From Hormiphora californensis (lineage: Eukaryota; Ctenophora; Tentaculata; Cydippida; Pleurobrachiidae), in assembly GCA_020137815.1 (NCBI GenBank), contig CM035362.1, forward strand, positions 4,998,008 to 5,062,007: DNA of 64,000 nt. The letters run 5' to 3'. Both the position numbers and the translations under genes were made by a program. The notes under the pieces are model-generated. The model saw nothing but the letters and a program-made list of their open reading frames with translations. It did not search any database and was not told where the DNA came from. Below, in pieces: positions 1 through 64,000 of the stretch. How positions within the stretch are numbered: the first letter of the stretch is position 1; each line of letters opens with the position of its first letter.

Positions 1-411
1 CACGGTTGCGCGTCTTCATACAGTATCTCGGTTTTCCATTGCCGTTTTCCCACTACAAGCGACCGGGAAAGAACAGTTTAGATCACCCATTCTTTCTCCT
101 GTAGTTCTCCAGAAACTTGGCGACAACGTGATACCCTACCTTACCGTTGGGCCCCTCAATGAAGTAATGACAGATGTTAGTAAAGATGAAATCCTCCAAG
201 GTCCTACTCCAGTGGACGTTGATGCAGGTAAGATAGTACCCCAGATTCTATAGCAACTTGCCCGATCCCTCCTCATAGGAGTTTGAACAAAATAAACTCT
301 ACATATATTACTCAAAGGCAACAGGCTAATATACATTTGTCTGTTGATTCTGACTTTCTGCATTGAGTAATTTAACAACTTATTGCAGGTGGTATAAGGA
401 CAGAATTGTGA
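1..411 (+). CDS. 3' end of an unrecognised upstream gene (two exons, partial)
   Basis: An open frame runs from an AG acceptor near 23 to a GTAAGA donor after 216 (reading SRFSIAVFPLQ...GPTPVDVDAG). It can join in phase to a short last exon, 389-411, that follows a TTATTGCAG acceptor and ends in TGA (GGIRTEL, stop). The 5' part lies outside the window. I do not recognise the product and see no motif. Phase agreement and clean splice sites are the only support. An alternative is that the open frame is chance sequence. Confidence 0.35.
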
Positions 412-695
412 CTACCCACGTCATCGTGGAGGTGGATGATGTTGACAAGCCTAGTGGGGCTACGAAGTTTTCTAGTACTCGTGGTGGTTGTAGTGGTATT
501 TTCTTAAATATGATGTTGTTAACCCGTTTATATATTTTGTACACGAATTTTTGAAAATTGAATTGTTTTCATTTCTTATTGAAACTACAAGTCAGTGCAT
601 GATGATTGCTATCACGTGGTTGGGCACGTCACGCCCTCTTTTTTCGCGCGCGATTTTTCACGAAACCCTCACACAGAGGGCACAGTCACGACTAG
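412..695. other. Spacer without recognised feature
   Basis: No gene seen. An open frame over 363-554 is short and lacks splice or family support. The stretch is AT-rich and leads into the foldback element that begins at 696. Confidence 0.5.
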
Positions 696-1670
696 TACGG
701 TGGCAGATTCCGGCCAAGAGTTTTTTCAATCAAGTGAATAATTTTTGTTTGAAGTTTATATAAAAATTTTATTTCAAAATAAAAATTAACATGTCGTTAA
801 AATTATTGGCCGGAATCTGCCACGCGGGTGGCAGATTCCGGCCAAGATTCTCAAAAAACCTTGGCCAGAATCTGCCACACACGTGGCAGATTCTGGCCAA
901 CCAACTAAAACTTGTTTATATCAAAGCGAAAACCACTGTACCCGACTAATTTTGATACGCTGAATCACGTAAGATACTTTTCCAATCCCTCAGAGGTCGG
1001 AAAAGTGTCATAATTGACCATAATTGGGTCTAATTGATCCCACTTACAACTTTTTACCTTAAAACGATAGACGCTTATGTGAAGGCACTTTTCCGACTAA
1101 TTTTGATACGCTGAATCACGTAAGCAACTTTTCCAAGTCCTCCGAGGTCGGGAAAATGCCCTAATTGAGCAATTAAGGCTAATTAGACCCAATTATACCC
1201 AATTAAGGCATTTTCCCGACCTCGGAGGACTTGGAAAAGTTGCTTACGTGATTCAGCGTATCAAAATTAGTCGGAAAAGTGCCTTCACATAAGCGTCTAT
1301 CGTTTTAAGGTAAAAAGTTGTAAGTGGGATCAATTAGACCCAATTATGGTCAATTATGACACTTTTCCGACCTCTGAGGGATTGGAAAAGTATCTTACGT
1401 GATTCAGCGTATCAAAATTAGTCGGGTACAGTGGTTTTCGCTTTGATATAAACAAGTTTTAGTTGGTTGGCCAGAATCTGCCACGTGTGTGGCAGTTTCT
1501 GGCCAAGGTTTTTTGAGAATCTTGGCCGGAATCTGCCACCCGCGTGGCAGATTCCGGCCAATAATTTTAACGACATGTTTATTTTTATTTTGAAATAAAA
1601 TTTTTATAAAACTTCAAACAAAAATCATTCACTTGATTGAAAAAACACTTGGCCGGAATCTGCCACCGTA
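696..1670. mobile_element. Foldback element, about 975 bp, 6-bp target duplication
   Basis: Two arms of about 480 bp are inverted copies. Each starts with TACGGTGGCAGATTCCGGCC and contains several further copies of the short palindrome around TGGCAGATTCCGGCCA. GACTAG lies on both sides (690-695 and 1671-1676), a probable target-site duplication. There is no transposase frame, so the element is non-autonomous. Confidence 0.8.
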
Positions 1671-3164
1671 GACTAGAGCACTCGGAAAGTGCTTAGTATT
1701 CAGCTGTGGCGAACGCCACAGCTTTTCTTTTTACGGAATTAGAAGGGCTATATTCCAAACAGGTGCAACGTCGCTGTCTCAATCTCTAATTCGTAAAAAT
1801 AGGGGCTTAATCTCCGATTTCTGTATACAGTTTTTCGGCGATTACGAGAGATTGAGGCATCTGACAAACAAAATCTTCTGGATTTATAAACTTCAGACAA
1901 TTTGCCACCTTTCTACCAAAGGATTTTGTCTGGGGACTTCTGGCCTATGATTGCATGTCATGACAGCCAATTAAAAATATTTGTCCTGAATTTAGTGGGG
2001 CTTAGTGTGGCTAAACCATGGCCCTATGCATAACCATCTTTTTTTTGCAGGTAGAGGTCACCTAGAACTGGTGCAACGTGTAGGTGGCCAGGTCTGAAAC
2101 GATTTCTAGGCTGAGGAATCGACTCTTTAACTTTTGAGATGAAAAACAGGTTTTGGGACAAAATGGACACTTTTGCTTGTCAAATTTGAGAACTCTTGAC
2201 ATTTTCTGACTTATTTTGATACGTTTTAATGAAATATTGTGTCTAAATAGCCTCTAATCACTTAATTAAGTGTGTTGCACGCGCAAATATAAAGCCGCGC
2301 CTATTTTTATAAAAACATTGCACACGTTTTGAAATTTAAAAAATCTTTGCTGAGCTCAGCAAAGATTTTTTTGGCAGAAGCAAACTCTCAAACAAACTTT
2401 CCACTTTCCAGTTTCCACTCAAACCACAGAAAGATGAGGTAAATAAAGGGCGGGATTATAATCTGGGTGCCTTGCAGCCTGTTTACAGGTGCGCGCTACC
2501 AAAAGAGTACACTTGGACCGACTTTTTCAAACACGCAACCACATGGCCGATTTGAGTAAACTAAACGGCATCTGATAGAGAATCGATAGAGCTAACCTAC
2601 CCTAACTGGCAAACCGTAACCCTAACCCGATCTCTCCATTGCTATGTGTTGGGTGAAGGGCGTCACATTCCACGTCTAGAGGAACTCGTCAGTTTACTGC
2701 AAGGGAGTGGAGAGGGCTATGATGATAACTGAAGGTAAACCACTTAAAAGTCCGCGTCCTGTCATAGTTCCCCAATATTGTCCTAGGAGAGAAATTTTTT
2801 AGGTAGGAAGATCCATCTAGGGCAAAAAACTTAAATGCTTACTTTTAAATTGTTCTACAGTCGGACCCCGATTTACCGGGAGGATTTCTTTCCCCCGATT
2901 TTTTTTGGAAAATTTTCGAAGTTTGGCCGGTTGGTAAACTTGCATTTGTAATTCGCTAGGTCTAATGGGGATCACGTATCGGTTCGTTTCGAACCGTCTA
3001 ATTAGCAGCAGGACACGTGATAAGATGCACCGATTCGAAACACGATTCGAAACACGATTCGAACGTGGCTGGTTGTTGTTCATGTTGTTGTGGTGCTGCG
3101 ATTCGGACTATGCAGAGCATATCGCCTCAAACGCTCCAAGGAGTCTAACTCCCGGCCTAACCAA

Positions 3165-3860
3165 GTAAAACTTGGGAATTCCCTATATGAATCTGGAACT
3201 AGGTAACATTTTGCCTTTGAGAGATTCTTGATCGTTTGATTTGATCTGGAACAAGGTAACGATTTGCCTTTGAGAGACTCTTGAGTTTGGTCTGGAACAA
3301 GGTAACGGTATCCCTTGGAGAGATTCTTGTGTTTGGTTTAGTCTGGATCAAGGTAACGTTTTGCCTTTGAGAGTGTCTTGAGTTTGGGTCTGGAATCCCG
3401 ATGTATACCGCGTTTGGCCAATTACTTTCAAACATAAACTTTACACAATCTGTGAACAGACAATACGAACAGATGAACTTACAGAATTTTGATGGATGAT
3501 TGGTACCGTGATGTTGTTGGTGATGAGAATGAAGATGAGAGGTGTATCCAATTCCGTTAGAGATAAAGATAAACGAGGGGAGGCGGGTGGGGTGGCGGGG
3601 CGGGGCGGGTGGGGTGGGACGGTGGGTAGTATTTTGGCCAAAAATGCTGCCATAAACTAATGATTGGACTAGGCCATGCCGGGGAGGCGGTGGGTGCAGA
3701 GGTCATGAGTGTAGTTGTATTTTGAGGCAGATTAAGTGCATTAATGAGGATAGGCCATAGGAGTGTCCGGACAAGAATAGTGTGAAACGAATTGATGTGA
3801 ACAATTTGAGGCTAATGTATTTAATAGTTAAGATCATATCTTTGGTCCAGACAAGCAAAG
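3165..3860. repeat. Dispersed repeat, copy 1 (second copy near 51110-51735)
   Basis: Degenerate tandem units containing GGTAACGTTTTGCCTTTGAG (3190-3400) are followed by a shared block around GATGATTGGTACCGTGATG and a G-rich run. The same order of blocks recurs at 51110-51735 inside the last TRPM intron, in the same orientation. Confidence 0.65.
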
Positions 3861-5999
3861 TGAAACGAATTGCAATTGAAAAAGTTCAGTAAGCAATACT
3901 AGGGTATGAGGGGTATTTAGGATGCCCTGATGGGTTCTTGTAGGACATAAGAGAAATCAAAAAGTGTTTGGGGGCGTCTAGAAGTACATAAGAGATTTGG
4001 TTCAAGGTGTAGCTAGTTGGATCTGGTAGTATCTAGGAGGGTCTGAGGCGTATATTAGTAGTTTCTAGCAGGGTCTCAGGGGCATCTAGTAGGGTCTCAG
4101 GGGCGTCTAGTAGCCAGTAGAGTAGACGGGCATCTAAAATGGTCTATGGGTTGTATTGGAGGGTCAGAGGGGTATCCAGTACGGTCTGAGTGGCATCTAG
4201 TGGATTCTGAGGGCGCTGGGTGACGTCAATACGATGTGGTTGACACATACGAGTGATTCTAGAGGGTATCTAGTGGCCTCTGAGCCTCAGAGTCTGAGGC
4301 CACTCTGAGGGTATCTAAAGGATCGGAGGAGTATCTAGTTAATTCTGAGGGCTATCTAGTAGGTTTTGAGGGTATCTAAAAAAGTCTGAGGGGTATTTAG
4401 GAGGCTCTAACCGGGTTCTGGGAGAGTCTTGGGAGATATTTAAGTGGGTTTTAGGGTGTACCTAGTAAGATAAGATCTGGTCAACGTACCCAATTATGCC
4501 CAATTATATCCAATTATGCCTAACTAAGACACTTTTCACACCTCTGAGTTCATTATATTGTCATAATCGTATTCAGCGGTCAAAAGCAGGTCCTTATTCA
4601 TGGTGAGCCATTTAAACCGTATAATATCGGAAATATGGCTATGTGCACAACTAATATCTAATTAACCAATTAACAAAATGAGATAGGAACTTTTTATGGG
4701 CGTCTACCCCCACTAATGCGAGGACGCTCCCCATTTTGATGTCCTTGGATTTGTCTCTGCTCCTTCCCAAAGGAAAGTTACGTTTTTGGCATCTGCCTGA
4801 AAATACGGTGCCACGCCCACCCGAAATAAGGGTCTTCTGCGGCTCCGATCGGCCAGGAATTTTTTTGGTGGTTTGGGGGGCCCATTGGGGTCGCTTGGTG
4901 GGGGAACTGGCTTGTTGCACATTTTGCCACTAATTTGCGGTCTATTTGGCTATTAGCCCAATTAAGGTCAATTAAGTCCAATTTGCGGCTAATTGGTTGG
5001 AGATAGCGACTTCGGACCCTTCATAGCGTCAATATAAACTTGGGTATTCCGGTTCGTTTGCAACCGGAATCAAGTCTCTACGACGCTCCTGAGCTGAGAA
5101 ACAGAAAATCTTACAAACCCAATAACCAGGCGCAAAACGGTTTTAAAGAAGTTCGATTTCCGGCTAAACGGTTGGAGATAGCGACTTTGGACCTTCATAG
5201 CACTGATATAAACTTGCACATTCCGGTCAGTTTCCGACCATGAAAAGTCTCTACAGTGTCCCGGAGCTGAGATACGAGGGTGTCAATTAAGTCCAATCAA
5301 TCAGTTAAATCCAATTAGCGGCTAAACGGTTAGAATAGCGACTTCGGACCTTCATAGCACTAATATAAAATCATATATTCCGGATCGATTGCGACCAATG
5401 AAAGGTCTCTACGACGCCCAGAGCTGAGTTAGCAAAATTGGCGAGTTATACCATCAAGCCAATTAGGGCCAATTAAGGGTACTTCCCCCAGGAGTTGGTT
5501 GGTAGACTTTTGGGATCTCACCCAGAAGGCCTTTGAGGACATTTTAGTGAAGGAATTACAAATGCATCAAAAATTTCGGGGGTCGACCCCTTTTTTTACA
5601 CGTTTTCACTAGACTATTAGGAGACCCTAGTTGGTGACCAAGCGCTTCACCTTTACCCTCAGGCCTCAGTAATCTTAACACTGCAGTCACTTGCAATTAT
5701 TGTGTGATAGTATTTTCATGCTTGGAAGACTTGCTACCACGTCATGGTACGGCTGTAGGGTACCCAAAGTGTTTCAGGTGAAAATAGGAAGTGATACGAG
5801 TGAGTAATTGCGCGCCACAATGTGTGTTAATCATTTCCTTTGTTGCATCAACAAAGTGTGAGTTGAAAGATTTATGAAGGAGCAGACTTTGTTGCTATGT
5901 GTAACGGTGGACGGACGGACGGACATTTTAGTTAACTAACAATCTGCTGATTTCTAAACCCTGAATGATCTTTTTAGCACGTGCGTGCTAAAAACATCA

Positions 6000-6032
6000 T
6001 CCCGGGTGATTGCCTTCGGCAATCACCCGGGC
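6000..6032. repeat. Hairpin of a dispersed family (GGGTGATTGCC..GGCAATCACCC)
   Basis: A 14-bp perfect stem closes on a TTCG-like loop. Related hairpins with the same flanks occur at 19558-19640 and, inverted, at 60945-61015. Confidence 0.6.
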
Positions 6033-7489
6033 AGGGAAAAAATAGCAGAAAAAAGGCCAGGAGAATGCTCGCTGGGGCAAGCAACTCGAATGGAATAGTG
6101 CGCACAGCCTCTTGTAATTATGAAATCGTCCCCATCTCTACTGCACTCTACATATCGTGCCTCGTGCATATTAGCTCATTCGCACGATTATAAAAACACA
6201 TCTCCTTATTCTTTTTCTTCAGTCGACAGGTGTTGATAGCCATCAGCCCTTACCCAACACATCCCATTTGCCCAGCACTTGCATATATTATTCTGCATCG
6301 ATCCACATTTCACAAATCGCTATATATATGGAGTTGTACTTTTAGTTGTACGTGTGTTTGTGTGACACGATTTCGTACGGGTAATGCAGTATCCCGGTGT
6401 GTTTGTTGAGGGTAGATATATAAATTCTTTGGGGCATCGAAATGCCTGATCTGGGCAGGTGTTGATTACCAGCAGATGAGCTGTAATTGCACACTGAACT
6501 TAATATCAGATTGCCCAGCGAACACTGCATACGTTTGTTGCCATGTACGCTTGTGGAATATTGTACTAAAGTCTAAATCGTAGCCATTTTGTGGCTACAT
6601 TTGAGTACAATCTAGCCCTAGCTGTATGGATAACTCAATGATAATTGTGCACGGCCAACAAACAGTACGATACACACCCACTATATATCGTGCAGTTTCC
6701 ATTTCTGCTAATGGAATTATAGCGTACCAGCACCAGCAACAACAGTGGATATACTTCCAGTTTCCATATTGGTGAACTACCAGTACCGCGGAAAGGCAGT
6801 TCTTAGGCTTTTTCATTCTATCTGCATGTCCTAGTATTTTCAGTGTGTAGCTGTTATAGTATTATAATTTTGAATGAATTGAAGCTGCAACTCGATGTAC
6901 CTTGCTGTACACTTTGCAATAAATTTTTGTGTGAGGAACTCGCTGTAGTTATAGTGGAAATAAGACAACCCCTGGGCTCTGAGCCAGACCACGTTTTGAT
7001 TCTCAATCAGACAATCCCAAAACGATTTGATAACTCTACATCAATGACTAAATAAAGTTCTTGAAGTCAAATACTCTGCAAAAACGGCGTTATATATTTT
7101 CTCACAATATATAATTCATCTCCCAGTTATGGGTAGTTTTGTTGTTTGATCTGTAAGATCCTGATACGCACATGAAATGATGCATGAATCCAAAGAGGTG
7201 AGATTGCATTTCAGCCCTGTTTTTCTAATTGTTGAGCATATATACAGGGTTTCCGCTTTACTCAATGTTTTGATGGGTTTGCAGAAAATTTACTTCAATC
7301 ACAATTCACATCTTATTTCTGTTTCCTAATCAGAATTTATGTAACTTGCTAATTGACCCTTCCTGTTCACTGCAGTACTGCAGCTCCGTACGGTTTTCTC
7401 TCTCCTAGATTTGTGACATTAATTATGCACACCACGCGTGTGTTGGTAGCTTTTCTTTATTCAGGATTGTACATGAGCTCTTTACACTT

Positions 7490-7502
7490 TCCATCTCTCT
7501 CT

Positions 7503-7549
<47 letters not shown>

Positions 7550-7587
7550 CTCTTCTCTATTCTCACTCTCTCTCTCTCTCTCTCTCC
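7490..7587. repeat. (CT)n microsatellite
   Basis: Nearly uninterrupted CT dinucleotides. Frames across it are low-complexity artefacts. Confidence 0.9.
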
Positions 7588-8016
7588 CTTACACGATTAG
7601 CCTACCACCCAATGATTGGTTGCAATTATAATAGGCAAATCAGCCCAAATCGACCTGTAGATCACTGCTGCAGCTGCTACGTGCACGAATTGGTTATTGT
7701 CTGATCACTTTGCGATTTAATATTGTGGTTATAAAGAATGGGAATGGGAAGTGGAAACCTATCGGTATAAAGTCAAGTAGAGGATCGCCATATTTGTCAA
7801 AATGTATTCATCTTCCTAAACTGATGATTTATGCTTGCTGAACCCGACCCATCACCCATGTGATATATGCTAAATTGCGGTATTGGCCTGACCCATGATA
7901 TGCTAAATTGCAGCAAATTGTACCACTAATAACTCAGCTTGATTCTAGTGTAAGCTCTGACGAGCTGTAACTTTGCTGCGGTGCTACTTCCCCCTTTTTG
8001 TTACTTCCTTCTCATT

Positions 8017-8021
<5 letters not shown>

Positions 8022-8065
<44 letters not shown>

Positions 8066-8096
8066 TTCCTCTCTCTCTCCCTCTTTTTCTCATTTC
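8022..8096. repeat. (CT)n microsatellite
   Basis: CT dinucleotide run with a few interruptions. Confidence 0.9.
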
Positions 8097-8373
8097 TAAT
8101 TGTTCGACATTTGTAATTTTCTTCTAAAAGAGTAGAAGAAGCTTCTAGAAGTCATATCCTTTCTGAGCTGTGTATGGCCTAGGGTTTATGTTCAACCCTA
8201 GTTCCCAACCTTTTTAGTGTCCTGTTTCAGTGTTTCGTATAGAACAAAATAAAAAGGCAAAAGCTGAAGCAGACCAGTCTCCGTGCACATTCCTGAGTGC
8301 TTTGTTTTCGGTCGCATCTCCTAGAAAATACAACTGTCCTGTATTTAGAATGCAATACACCAATATGTGGGTG

Positions 8374-8385
8374 TGTTCTCTCTCT

Positions 8386-8459
<74 letters not shown>

Positions 8460-8480
8460 ACTCTCTCTCTCTCTCTCTCT
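8374..8480. repeat. (CT)n microsatellite
   Basis: CT dinucleotide run. Open frames on both strands here encode only Leu-Ser or Arg-Glu repeats. Confidence 0.9.
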
Positions 8481-8839
8481 GCCACCCTGTCGTCTTTCCC
8501 GTTTCCACACTTTCCCGAACTTTTCATTTGCCTGCACAGCTACACACTCGGTGTCTGACGTCTGTTCACAATACATACTTCCTCATAAATGTTGTATTTG
8601 ATCTACTAGCTACCTTTGTTTAAATGTATTGTTCGAACTCTTATTTTTGAAGTGCCTCTGATTGTTTTGATCTCTTTCCACCGTGAATACTGAATTCGTA
8701 TATCAATCAACACACAGTGTGAACACTTGTTGAGTAAGCTAAGGTGGTCCTTCACCCTTTACTCATCAAATGAACACTAATTGCTTAGGACCTACAATTA
8801 GGATCTTGCTTTGGACCTACAATTACATTATAGTCCGAT

Positions 8840-57451
<48,612 letters not shown>

Positions 57452-58641
57452 GGTCGATATATTCGGATATAATATGCACTCATGCAGTTGACATACCTCG
57501 ATTTACCGGACTTCGAATACTTTACTGATATTATAAAACCCTTGATCCCCGAGGATTCCGGTTTAATCGTGGCCGAGGTCTGATCACGAATGAAGGGAAT
57601 TATTATCTGCTAGATAAACTGTATCATAGTGTAAAGTGTATTTTTCTGAGTTTTTTCTATTGCTTTTAGTTTTACAATCGAAAGTAGAATTGGTATATTA
57701 TTTTTCTTATGAGTTGTACAGTCAAATCTTGATATAAATTTGAGGGCCGGAAAGTTCGCCAAATTAAACTTGGAAATAAAAATAAAATGTCTTGACTGAC
57801 AAACAGTTTTTATCGAGGTTTGACTGTAATATCTTATCATTTATCTCTTTACCTCTATGTATATTAGTTGTATACATTACTAAGTTAAAGTGGTTTTGTA
57901 ATTTCATATTAAGCTTTTTTCCAACAGTTTTAAATTGACTTGGTCTGATTTGTTTCCGTACATTTGTCAGCTGGATCAGCATGAGAATTATAGGGTCAGG
58001 CCAATATGCTCTGACAGGCATTTATCCCATTGTTCGTAGAACTTAGAGGTTCCATGGGAACCATGCGCCCCACAAAACCCCTTTGGCGCACTGTCACTTT
58101 GAGTCAAAGTTGTACGGCGCGGTGACACCGTACCAAGGAACATCGCGCGCGCACCCATTCACATGTTGGGAATGCGCGGGAGCCATAGATTAGTGCTGGC
58201 AAGGGATCTGGTACTAAGAAAGTGCTACGCTCCGAAGTTGTTGAGTATCAACAAGATGTGGCTCACATCACATTTTATTTCACAGAGCGAGCCGTGTTAT
58301 ACTCATGGTTGCGGAATTGAATGGCCTAAGACAGACTGCTTACCATTTTACCAATGCTCAGATCCATACTCCGCATATGACTATACGGTGTAGAGACGAG
58401 ATCTCAGGTGTTTATCTCAACACACTGTTACAGCCGACCTCCGATTTAGCAAAATTCTCTCTCCCGAAACCATCCAGGTAAATCGGGTTGCGGCCATGTA
58501 TCAAAATAAAAAGTGGACGATTTGTGGGAAAAATAAAACGGTTCTTTACAACACTAATTGACCTTTTAAAATTGTATACACACACACTTGAAACAAACCC
58601 AGAAATAAAATAAAAGATAATTAAATATTATTAATATTTAG

Positions 58642-58750
58642 CAGGAACCGACCGAGACAAGTAAACAACCAATCAGAACTCGTCATTTAGGTCACGTGAC
58701 TGGTTATCAGCCAATCAGGGACCACTATTTCCTGATTCGGTCGGTTCCTG
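58642..58750 (-). mobile_element. hAT-type MITE
   Basis: Full length, followed 5 bp later by a second copy in the same direction. Confidence 0.9.
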
Positions 58751-58755
58751 ATATT

Positions 58756-58864
58756 CAGGAACCGACCGAGACAAGTAAACAACCAATCAGAACTCGTTAT
58801 TTAGGTCACGTGACTGGTTATCAGCCAATCAGGGACCAGTATTTCCTGATTCGGTCGGTTCCTG
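58756..58864 (-). mobile_element. hAT-type MITE, tandem partner
   Basis: Nearly identical to 58642-58750. ATATT(CAG) occurs on both sides. Confidence 0.9.
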
Positions 58865-59042
58865 ATATTCAGTGAACTAAAAGTAATGTACTGAAGCGAC
58901 ACATGCATGTTAATTTATCCCTCTAACTGTTCCATGGAAAAGTCTCTATCACAAGTCAGACAACATATTAATTAATATATGTATTCTGGCCCAGAATTTC
59001 TGGTAAAAATCCAAAGATTGGAGACAGTTCTTGGTGTTCAGA

Positions 59043-63999
<4,957 letters not shown>

Positions 64000-64000
64000 T

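Larger units (their letters stand above)
1671..8839. other. Intergenic, repeat-rich spacer before the TRPM gene
   Basis: No gene was found on either strand. It contains a fragment of the Tigger-like repeat (2859-3070), a dispersed repeat with degenerate 35-bp tandem units (3165-3860), a degenerate tract of CTAGT/GGTCTGAGG-type repeats (about 4020-4440), a palindromic hairpin (6000-6032) and three (CT)n tracts. Promoter elements for TRPM must lie near its right end, but no single motif is diagnostic. Confidence 0.5.
57452..59042. other. Convergent spacer between TRPM and GALE 3' ends
   Basis: No gene seen. AATAAA at 57774-57779 could serve TRPM. It holds decayed CCCGATTTACC fragments (57495-57580, 58435-58490) and two hAT-type MITEs. 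Confidence 0.5.

Noticed and set aside
4651-4981. Overlapping frames on both strands
   Set aside because: Several frames overlap with no splice or family support; left as intergenic.
8214-8623. Coding frames across (CT)n tracts here and at 25.7, 33.0, 43.2, 55.8 and 63.1 kb
   Set aside because: Leu-Ser or Arg-Glu dipeptide repeats from microsatellites.

Overview
The window looks like animal nuclear DNA, and I suspect a non-bilaterian metazoan such as a sponge. That is an inference from gene content, short spliced introns and MITE density; no species marker was seen. Coding sequence is carried by small exons (about 70-460 bp) with GT-AG borders. Introns and spacers are saturated with palindromic elements, MITEs, (CT)n tracts and minisatellites.

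Four genes can be reconstructed. (1) A TRPM2-like cation channel ending in a Nudix (NUDT9-H) domain runs on + from 8840 to 57451 in 38 phase-consistent exons (about 1578 aa). (2) A 14-exon secreted protein with a discoidin-like domain and two CCP/sushi modules lies on -, from 21816 to about 13366, wholly inside a 9-kb TRPM intron. (3) An intronless LDLa-repeat class A GPCR lies on - (40176-37027) inside the 10.4-kb TRPM pore-region intron. (4) UDP-glucose 4-epimerase (GALE) is complete in 9 exons on - (63972-59043), convergent with TRPM. Minor items are a small single-pass PPxY protein (53790-54068) inside the last TRPM intron, the 3' end of an unrecognised gene at 1-411, and retroelement fragments (two LINE pieces, one Penelope GIY-YIG domain).

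Layout: 1-411 end of upstream gene; 412-8839 intergenic repeats; 8840-32913 TRPM N-terminus to S6 approach, with the nested CCP gene at 13.4-21.8 kb; 32914-43291 large intron with LINE fragments and the GPCR; 43292-50759 S6, coiled coil and most of Nudix; 50760-57163 last intron with nested transposons and the PPxY gene; 57164-57451 last TRPM exon; 59043-63972 GALE.

The strongest unusual signals are: tandem arrays that copy splice sites at many exon borders in three genes; MITEs sitting within about 20 bp of splice sites, some with duplicated splice site or exon; a 1.15-kb element splitting an exon; repeat families that fold as multi-branched cloverleaves with apparent covariation; and a TRPM2 Nudix box that, unlike the human one, keeps the catalytic REF..E core. 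Three single-base frame breaks (two in TRPM pore exons, one in GALE exon 1) more likely reflect assembly indels than decay, but this is unproven.
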